Below, piece after piece: positions 56,481 through 64,000 of a stretch of 64,000 nucleotides of DNA. This DNA is from Icerya purchasi. Lineage: Eukaryota > Arthropoda > Insecta > Hemiptera > Monophlebidae. The first letter of the stretch is position 1. Each line of letters starts with the position of its first letter. The translations under genes and the position numbers were made by a program. Under the pieces are notes generated by a model. The model saw only the letters and a list, made by a program, of their open reading frames with translations, had not been told where the DNA came from and made no database searches. The DNA lies in the NCBI GenBank assembly GCA_039619475.1, contig CM077116.1, positions 202,019,117-202,083,116 of the forward strand, given 5' to 3'.

Positions 56481-58285
56481 GTCCTTTCGCTTTATTGCGC
56501 AAGATTAGTCAAAAGCAAAGTGCAATTCTTTGCAATTGTGGCAAAGAGGGGTCTTGAAGATTGCTACATTCTGCGACAGAGGGTATCAAGAGGCGCAGTG
56601 AGAGCAGATGGAAGATAAACTACGATAGTGTTTCTCAATTTGTCTATAAAACAAAATATTCACCGTGTAGACAGACGAACATTGTGAACGGCGAAAATCG
56701 AAGTTTATAAATCGCGACAAAATCAAGGTAGACGGTATTATGACGTGTTTAAGTTTTACACATCTAATAGGGATTTTAGTACCTTCGAAAAAAGCGATAT
56801 TGATGATTCGGTTCCGTTCAAAATATGATTTTCTAAAAGAAAAAAAGGTGAACCGCTGAAATGACGTCCATTCGGTGTAAAGCATTGTTGGAGTGTTGTA
56901 TGCCTTGATACAGATTTATGCAAGGGCCAATGGATGTAAATATTTTTATCGGGTGGTGAGCAATTTTCAAATAGCAAAAATCTCCGCATGATCAGGAGAA
57001 AATATTACCTTATCTTTGTTATTAATGTTATATATTTTATTAATAACATTACGCTTACTAGTATTGTTATTGTTATTACTATCACCATTACACTAATTAC
57101 TTGCTGTTACGATTATTACGTTATCGTTGTTGTTGTTTATTGTTATTAATATATTATTCTTTAATATTATTAAGATTTGGGTACCACTAGAAGAGCGACA
57201 CACATTAGTAAGTTCAGCTTGAACCAACCTATCGAGGGAACTGACGAAAGAGGGTTTGTAGATTTACGTGTAGAAGAATTAACATGTACGTTTCTATTTA
57301 TGAGTAAACTAAATCGTTTTATTAGCTTCAGCTGTATTAAGGAAAGAAGCGGCCATCTGTATATACCTATACGCCCATCTGATTGGGAATAAAAATAGAG
57401 TGAAAACAGAAAATAAAAAAAAAAGACGAATTAATAGGAAAATTAAATACAGGCGAACAACTGAACAAATAAAAATGGAAATAAAAAAGTATCACACGTG
57501 ACGAAAATATGCAGTTAGAACAAAACCACTGAACGCTGATAGCAATCGCGATAAGATTAACGAAAGGTTACGGACTTAGTGCATTCACTTGGTAGTATAT
57601 ACAGTATAAAGTGTTCATTCTATCCAATAAATAGAATTTTTAATTTTACTCGGTTTTTTTAAATTTAATTTTATGTGCGTAAATAACAAAATTGCGATAA
57701 TACGCACCACGTTAAATTTCATACCGACGTAAATGGAAGAAATTTCGTATGTTGTCGACCTTTATAACGTTTTTAATTCAACGAAATCGGAAGATGATGG
57801 TATTAACTACATTTTAACTCAAATGCCTATTCGAAATGCGTATAATAACTGAAATAAAAAAGGTAACGATCGACAGTGCGATAAGCAAAAAAAGGTTCCC
57901 CTTGAATGTGCTTTTCCGAAACATATCGGGATATTTGATTTTTAATTAGTGTTTCATTATTTTTAACATAAAAAATAAAAATAAACTGATGCAGCGTGTT
58001 CTACCGAAAATTAAATAGTATGCCGTATCAAGTTTAGCTTCGACGTACGACTCTGGCTATTATTGTAATAATGAAAGCAAAAATGATAGTTACGTATTTT
58101 TTAAATGTTAAAATTTTACATTTTAATTTTGCGTCTTAATTTCTATTATTACATATTACATATATTGCCTGTAATAAACAACTAAGTAGTAAGGTACGGG
58201 CAATTTTCGGCATAAGAGGAAATTAATAGAGAATTTATCGAAAAAATAACTGAACCAGTTTGTGGTTCCTAAAAAGATTTTTTTT
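56481..58285. other. Spacer, no gene seen
   Basis: Imperfect ATT/TTA microsatellite at about 57005-57175. Frames at 56586-56989 (minus) and 57177-57392 (plus) have no recognised motif. Confidence 0.4.
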
Positions 58286-58358
58286 TTTTTCGTTTTTGAG
58301 CTCGTCAACCAGGGACCTCGCCCAGAAATAATAGAAAGAAGGGTTAACTAATTAAAAC

Positions 58359-58811
58359 TCAATTCGATCGGAAATGGCAGAAATAAGGGAACCAATGGCA
58401 GGAACAACAGACAATGAGAGAGAAAGAACAGGATATAGCACAGTAGGGAGCAGGAAGCTTTGACTTTAAAAGGAGTAAATAAAGGGAAGAGCGTTCCGCA
58501 GAAAGAGCAGAACAATTAAAACCAAATGTGATTAGCATCACAGATAAGTTCCTCATTCGGATATAGGTGACAATAAGGGGAGAGGAGACCAAAGAGAAAC
58601 GAAAACGGGAAGCGGGCAATACGAGTGTGATTGAAGTGTAGCCGAATAATAGGAAAAATAACAGAACGTGGAAAAGAAGGTAATTCTGAGAATCAAGAAT
58701 TAGTGGGAAGGTTAGGTTGAATTGAGAGGTAGAAGGAACTATCATTGGTAAAAGAAGAAGAGGGTACATATCCGACCAAAATCTACACTGAAATTTCTTA
58801 CTTAAGGACAC
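58359..58811 (-). pseudogene. LINE C-terminal domain after RNase H
   Basis: About 150 residues, Ser/Leu/Phe-rich, ending SNAL-type helices: LPASRFRFSLVSSPLIVTYI and FNCSALSAERSSLYLLLL match the 17030-17160 and 44520-44660 copies. The Cys/His motif is degraded (one Cys kept). Confidence 0.7.
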
Positions 58812-58821
58812 AAGATTAGAA

Positions 58822-59351
58822 CTAGGGATCTATTTTAAGGTAAAGGCGGAAGCGGGCAGCGGCCTGAGCCAAATCATCCGCCATTTCGTTACCTTCGATG
58901 CCTCTATGACCAGGAACCCACAGCAGATCAACGCGGATAGAGTGATGTAAGGAAAGATTGTGTATGAGAGATCTTATACGAAGAATGACGAAGTCTGATG
59001 AAGTCTGATTAGGGAGAAGGAAAAGGTAAACTGATAGCCTGAAGGACACTCATAAAGTCAGATATTATTAGATAGTGGGAGAAGCTACGATTGGAGGAGA
59101 TATAAAAGGATAGCCATTAATAAAAATAGAATGGAAAGGCGGAAGACGAAAGAATTCGGAAAAATTAAAAACGGGGATAATGAAGGAAGCCCCGACACCA
59201 CTAGGTCCCCTAGAGCCATCACTGAAGATGAGTACGTGAGAAGGAAAGAGGGAACTGATAATGCTGTGAAATTCCTGTTTAATAATCGTCCGAGGCATAG
59301 ACCTGGAAGAATTAGAAAGAAAATATACTTTGGGAGGTTGTATGAGATCAA
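58822..59351 (-). pseudogene. LINE RNase H, frameshifted
   Basis: IFSDGSRGPSGVGASFIIP (about 59228-59170) holds the first catalytic Asp. LLWVPGHRGIEGNEMADDLA (about 58935-58875) holds the conserved His and the last catalytic Asp. A frameshift lies between. Confidence 0.85.
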
Positions 59352-59449
59352 AATAATTAAAGGAAAAGGAAGGGAGATTATTACTGGAAATTATATGGGT
59401 CGAAAAATAATTAAGACGGCGAGATATAAGGGCTAAGATGGGAATTTTA

Positions 59450-60690
59450 TCAGGAATAAAACGCCAGTTTCTGGTAATGGAAATGTAGGAAGGGATAAAT
59501 TGAAATAATGCAAGGTACACGTTTAGAAAGAAAACGATAGCCCAAATAATATCTTCGAACTGAAAGAGGCGATGTATTAGATTCAGCAAGCGTTACTGAA
59601 ATAGGAGAAGATTTAAGAGCTCCGAGACATAGACGGAGACAAGAATTTTGTATTCTATCCAATTTGGAAAGAAGGGATTTGGAGGCACAGCCATAGATAA
59701 ATGAACAGTAATCGAACTTGGACCGAATAATGGACTTATACAAAGAAATGAGTACAAGAGGATCACCGCCCCATTTGGTTGGTGATATAAATTCTGAATG
59801 GCATAACTAGAAAGATAACTGACATGCTCGGAAAAGGTTAGTCGACTATTTAGGTAAACTCCAAGGTAGCAGAAGCAACTAACGCGAGGAAGTGACATCC
59901 GATTCAGGGAAATATTGACAGAAGCGGGATTGTACGGACGCAGAGTGAAAACCATGCAAGAAGATTTGGAAGGAGAAATAGAAAGATGAAGAGACGACAG
60001 AGAATGTTGTAGCGTAGCCAGAGAAGAATTAAGCGTCTCGTTGGCAGCTACGATGTAGCAAGAAAAGGAAAAAAGAACAATATCATCGACAAAAAACAAG
60101 GAAAAGGAGTTTAAAGGAAGAGATGCTATAGCAATAATGTAAATGTTGAAAAGACTTGGACTGAGAAGGGAACCTTGGGGGGAAGACCACGGAATACACT
60201 TCTTGGAACTAGAGGCTCTGGAGAGGAAAAGTGGAGAGTGCGATTCATCATGAGATTAATTGTTAAGGAGATGAATTTGACTGGAAGATTAATTGCTGCC
60301 ATTGAATCTCTCAGGGTTAGCAAATATGTCGAAGGCTGAAGAAACATCAATAAAAGAAGCAACTGTATACTGTTTGTGAATGAAAGAATTATAAATATGG
60401 GAAACAAAAGATCTAATGCAATCGATAGTGACCGAAAACAAAACATATTATAAGGAAGTAAATTATTATGTTCCAGCCATCAAATAAAACGTTTGTTCAG
60501 CATACTTTCAAAAAGTTTCCCAAAACATGATGCCAAGGAGATAGGGCGTAAAGAGGAATTTGTCTTAGGGACAGGAGTGATGATAAAACAGTTCCAGGAA
60601 AAGGGAGTGATACCTCTGGACAAGAAGGAATTAAAGGGTTCAAGGAGGAACACAAAAGACTGCTCAGACCGATTATTAAGGACAATATAT
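59450..60690 (-). pseudogene. LINE reverse transcriptase, frameshifted
   Basis: RIPLYALSPWHHVLGNFLK-like start (60560-60510, RPI.LLS..gK...), SVFRGLPPKVPFSVQVF (about 60200-60150, RG.PQGSPLS...lf), and the Asp pair in FFVDDIVLFSFS (from 60099). Then SCFCYLGVYLNSRLTFSEHV (about 59880-59820) and SKFDYCSFIYGCASKSLLSK. The catalytic Asp pair is kept. Confidence 0.8.
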
Positions 60691-61047
60691 GGAATACCGT
60701 CTAGACCCGGTGTTAGACTAGTAGAGTTTAGAAGAACAGACTTTCATTCATTGATATTGAAAGTGGATGTAAGAAGGTGAGGAGAAGAATTTTGTGTGAA
60801 AGGAAAATAATAAAGCTCGTCATAGTTAGGGACGAAATCGGGGGCGATAGATTCGGCAAAAGGATAAAATCTTATCAGGGGACAGGTTGAGGTTAAAAGG
60901 GCGTTCAGAGAATGGGGATTTAAAGGCTTAAGCCAATTTCCAAATATGGGGCAGAGCAATTGTTCTGGAAAAAGAAGAACAAAAATTTTTTCAGGAAGAC
61001 GTCTTCGCAGTTTTGAGTATGTGTACCTGGCTCTTTCATTAGCCCGT

Positions 61048-61461
61048 TTATGAGCAAGGAAATTCTCGATAGTGTAGAACTAGAGCGGAAGTTTCTAAAA
61101 GAGGCTCGGCTGAGACTAAATTGCATTCTTCATTCCACCAAAGTGAAGATGCCACAGCACCGCGCTTGGAAGGTAGGGAGGAACGAGAAGGGGAAGACAA
61201 AGAAAGAGCAAACGTAATAGAGTGAAGAAAATAATTACAGGATGATATGGGGTCGGAGGAAGGATGATAATCAGAAAGCAAAGAATCAACGATAGAACGG
61301 AAAAGAGTCCAGTTTGTTTTAGAAAGATTCCATGAGGGAGGGGGGGGGGGATCCGCACAAGTAAGAAATTTTACTTTTTGCCACTGTAGAGGCAATAAAG
61401 AACGCAATGAGAAATGGGGAGAAAAAACTTCTATTAATAGTATAACAACAGAGCCATTCAC
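61048..61461 (-). pseudogene. LINE endonuclease end and linker
   Basis: SWNLSKTNWTLFRSIVDSLL and then AVASSLWWNEECNLV match the end of LINE endonucleases and the following W.F...i and WW..eC blocks of the linker to RT. Confidence 0.75.
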
Positions 61462-61599
61462 ACAGATCCTATTAAATGAGAAAGAAATATCGCGAGAAAA
61501 GTACCAAAGGAAAAAGGAACTTTTGCAAAGAAAATGAAATTATCGCTTAATGATGAAAGATAAGAAGACCCGCGTGTTGCAGCGCAATGGAAACGGGGG

Positions 61600-61850
61600 T
61601 GATTCGCAGGTGTATCGGAGATCACTACACGACCGAGCAAAAAAAAGCACGTGCCAGGGCATTTGTGTATGTAAATCGCGCGACGTTTGTAAGTTCTACC
61701 AAATGTTACAAATGCAAAATGGCCAAATACAGGTCTGCAGAGAAGATCCAATTAGTAATATAAAATCATACAATAAGTAAGTCTGTAGGAGAAATATGTA
61801 CGATTTTAAATATGAAACGTCGAGCCGTATAGGACATTTGAAGCGACGTA
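61600..61850. other. Short spacer
   Basis: No gene or repeat recognised. Confidence 0.4.
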
Positions 61851-61859
61851 AACACAAAA

Positions 61860-62590
61860 ATAGAATAGTCTTATAACATATAGTTTTGGTTGTCCAAATA
61901 AAGAAAAACGCCATATTGAGTGCCTTGACGATTGCCAGTGAAGTGTGTTTGCGGAATACCAGCTGAAAAAAGTCGGATGTGAAACGGCGCGACCAATTGC
62001 ATGAGAAATGTTAAATATAACGGACGTGTTGCACGATGGAAATCTTTCATCAGCGCAGTGAATCGGCACATACAGTTCGCGAAAGAACACCTTTCGAAGA
62101 CACATGTATTGTTAAAACGTAATTTTCGCCGACCAAAGCAAGTTCAATGTTCAGATGGACGTTGTATGGTCTAGCGCGCAAGCCGAACGAAGAAATGAAA
62201 CCTTGTAATCTCAAAAGCTACAGTAAAGCCCGGCAGCGGCGGACTAATAGTTTGGGAGGGGGGTATGTATTCACTCACGTTGTAAGCAAATTGGTATTTA
62301 TCGATGGTATTCTAGATTATTTGGAGCACAATTTCCGTCAATGGGCGCCTTGCATATTCATTTAAATATTACGAGGACAATTAAATATCGAGCTCGCATT
62401 GTGCAAGAATGTCAACTCCACCAGTTCCTAAAAATACTCTATCCCCCAGTTGCCGGATTTCAATGTTATTGAAAAATTGTGGGATGAACTAAACCGTCGA
62501 GTTCATCAGACGCCGGTTACTTTTAAAAGGTGGAGCTCGAGAAAAGACTTGAAGAGCAGTGGATGAAGCCAGACAAGGAATATTACATTT
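61860..62590 (+). pseudogene. Tc1-like transposase pseudogene
   Basis: Through several frames: YQLKKVGCETARPIA (about 61960), VIFADQSKFNVQM (about 62122-62158, first catalytic Asp block), RKPNEEMKPCNLKSYSKARQ and SKLVFIDGILDYLEHNFRQW (62147-62365), then PDFNVIEKLWDELNRRVHQT (about 62455-62512, third catalytic block, with the D/E position as E). The segment with the second catalytic Asp (normally QDN.PKH) is missing or unrecognisable. No terminal repeats located. Confidence 0.8.
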
Positions 62591-63734
62591 TTTCGGCTGT
62601 AATCGGTTATAAAAATACTTAACGAGTACTGGTTTAGTTTCGTTTTTTCCTCGCGTTTTCGCTTTTGTGCGGTTTTTTTAGAACGATTATTTCATTTTCT
62701 TTGCAGAGTTTCTTTCTTCTTTGGTATTTTTCTCGCGATATTTTTTTTTCTCTTTCTGTGTGACTGTAATGTTATACTATTAATAAAAGGTTTTTTTTTT
62801 TTTTTTTTTCATTTTTCTTTGTAAATGTAGATGAATACATACTTGTTTGTTAAACCTGTATAATAAAACAAACTTTAATAACAAACAATATAATAAGGGG
62901 GTAAAAATAATTTATAACAATAAATTAGATAAATACCTTAATTAGAAACGTTTTCGGGCATAACCCATCATCAGCTAAATCACTAACTTAGTGGAAACTT
63001 AAAACACACACTGGAGTGAATATATGGAATACATGTGTATATATAGTAGATACATAGGAGGAACAAAACATAGAAGGTATAATCTTTGTGTTCTTTATTC
63101 TCTATAGAGTTGCAAAAGAAACGAAATTACTTATTATACGGATCATTTTGAGAGTCGCTGTAGCTTTTAGCTCGAAAATTAGCACCACACTAACCACCTT
63201 TACCGCTTTGTGTGACGACGATAGTAGACGGATAGACACTAAAGATTGGGTTCTGCGTGTTTCGTTTTACATATTGATGGCCTCACCCGTATAATTATAG
63301 GTTTTTGAGAACTTTTCGGATAAGAAAAATGAATTTTTTACGAGATTTGACGCGTTCGGTTTTAGAAGACGTTTCGAAGAGGATTTTGAGATATCGTTTT
63401 TCAAGTTTAGGGCCGAGGCTGGAGTGATTATTTTCTCTATCAGAGAGGACGCGGCAGTAATTTTCGAAGCAGTGAAAGGAGACGGGGTGCCGTTGATTTG
63501 CTATCAAATTGGCCAGCGCGGATGCTAGGACCGAAAGTTTCGTCAATTAAAAACGTGTCTCTAATAGTGAATGTTGAAGACAAAATTACGGAAATTTGAT
63601 GTAGTCGACGACAAAAAACTTCTGTGACCGAGGTGGTCGAGAATTTTGACTCGAAGAAATAATTTTACCAGCGCTACAGTACTTGCGGCGGTGGTTGAAA
63701 ACCGAATCATTAACTGAACTAGACGTTTCCTAAT
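62591..63734. other. Spacer, no gene assigned
   Basis: T run of about 22 at 62789-62810. A segment at about 63340-63540 is GC-richer with an open frame on the minus strand (63295-63546), no family recognised. Confidence 0.4.
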
Positions 63735-64000
63735 TGAACAACCGCGGCTCTAATGAGGCGGTTGATTCGTTGGCTCCGGTTGCTGCTTCTTCTTCCTCTT
63801 TTCTCAAAAAGGTTCTAATCTCTCTTGGTGTTACGTGTAAGAACTTTCATCTCAGATTGCGGCCGGATGTATTTCCTGTTTTCCTACCGATCATTCCTTT
63901 TATCTGTCTGTTCAACCTAGTCTTCCTTCCGTTCCATGGTATTTCCTTCATTTCCACGCTTTATTGTTGTCTCCGTTATGCGCTTTAATCATTCTTTGCT
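63735..64000 (+). mobile_element. I-like LINE, pyrimidine-rich family, copy cut by the right edge
   Basis: SNEAVDSLAPVAASSSSF corresponds to GNEMADDLAQAAARF of the copy at 58290-61480 (end of RNase H). The following C-terminal region aligns with 44400-44530 (AACC.AGTCTTCCT, TTTAATCATTCT). 5'-truncated just before 63735; continues past 64000. Confidence 0.7.

Larger units (their letters stand above)
58290..61480 (-). mobile_element. I-like LINE, pyrimidine-rich family, longest copy
   Basis: An antisense copy of about 3.2 kb. The T run at 58278-58291 is the complement of its poly(A) tail. Reading on the minus strand: end of endonuclease and linker (61461-61048), RT (about 60690-59450), RNase H (about 59350-58850) and C-terminal domain (58811-58359). 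5'-truncated inside the endonuclease. Each domain is broken by frameshifts, but all are in the expected order. Confidence 0.85.

Noticed and set aside
57177..57392. Open frame of 71 codons
   Set aside because: No motif, no convincing splice sites, lies next to a microsatellite.
59131..59436. Plus-strand Lys/Arg-rich open frame
   Set aside because: Antisense of the LINE RNase H region, whose minus-strand motifs are clear.
63295..63546. Minus-strand frame of 83 codons in a GC-richer patch
   Set aside because: No recognisable family; an exon cannot be excluded, but nothing supports one.
1..64000. tRNA or rRNA genes
   Set aside because: No cloverleaf with intact A and B box spacing and no rRNA signature was found by eye; a covariance-model scan would be needed to exclude tRNAs.

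Overview
The window looks like nuclear DNA of an arthropod, most likely an insect. It is AT-rich, its genes have introns with GT...AG boundaries, one gene is clearly eukaryotic (a five-exon HEMK1/PrmC-type glutamine methyltransferase), and most of the remainder is insect-type transposable-element debris: RTE, Jockey-like, R1-like and I-like LINEs, a BEL/Pao LTR element, several mariner/Tc1 elements and MITEs. I cannot name the species from the sequence.

Layout. 1-2085: an RTE-clade LINE entering from the left edge, with reverse transcriptase motifs intact but two frameshifts. 2566-4717: two adjacent mariner/Tc1 elements, the second an internally deleted copy with inverted ends of about 200 bp. 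4720-6600: strongly decayed LINE relics. 6632-10864: the last three exons of an unidentified host gene, with a MITE bounded by TAA duplications in its last intron. 13250-19290: several LINE relics, including an antisense LINE nested inside a sense I-like LINE. 19981-24733: HEMK1. 25270-33040: a large inverted arrangement of mariner relics; one mariner is split by a young BEL/Pao element with 516-bp LTRs that keeps gag, protease, RT and RNase H but has no integrase. 33040-37590: intergenic DNA with a 38-bp tandem repeat and paired palindromes. 37590-45700: LINE relics, an orphan 3' coding exon (39918-40130) and a second copy of a 350-bp MITE. 46930-47633: a fold-back element and a perfect 16-bp hairpin. 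48905-51180: an antisense LINE and a mariner relic. 53150-53369: a well-supported first exon carrying a signal peptide. 54905-64000: three more copies of the pyrimidine-rich I-like LINE and a Tc1 relic.

The host content is therefore sparse: one complete gene (HEMK1, predicted to methylate the GGQ glutamine of mitochondrial release factors), the 3' end of one gene, the 5' end of another, and one orphan terminal exon. The rest records repeated insertion, nesting and decay. I found no new multigene system. The most unusual items are the integrase-less BEL element with two LTRs that look identical, and the inverted mariner arrangement that contains it.
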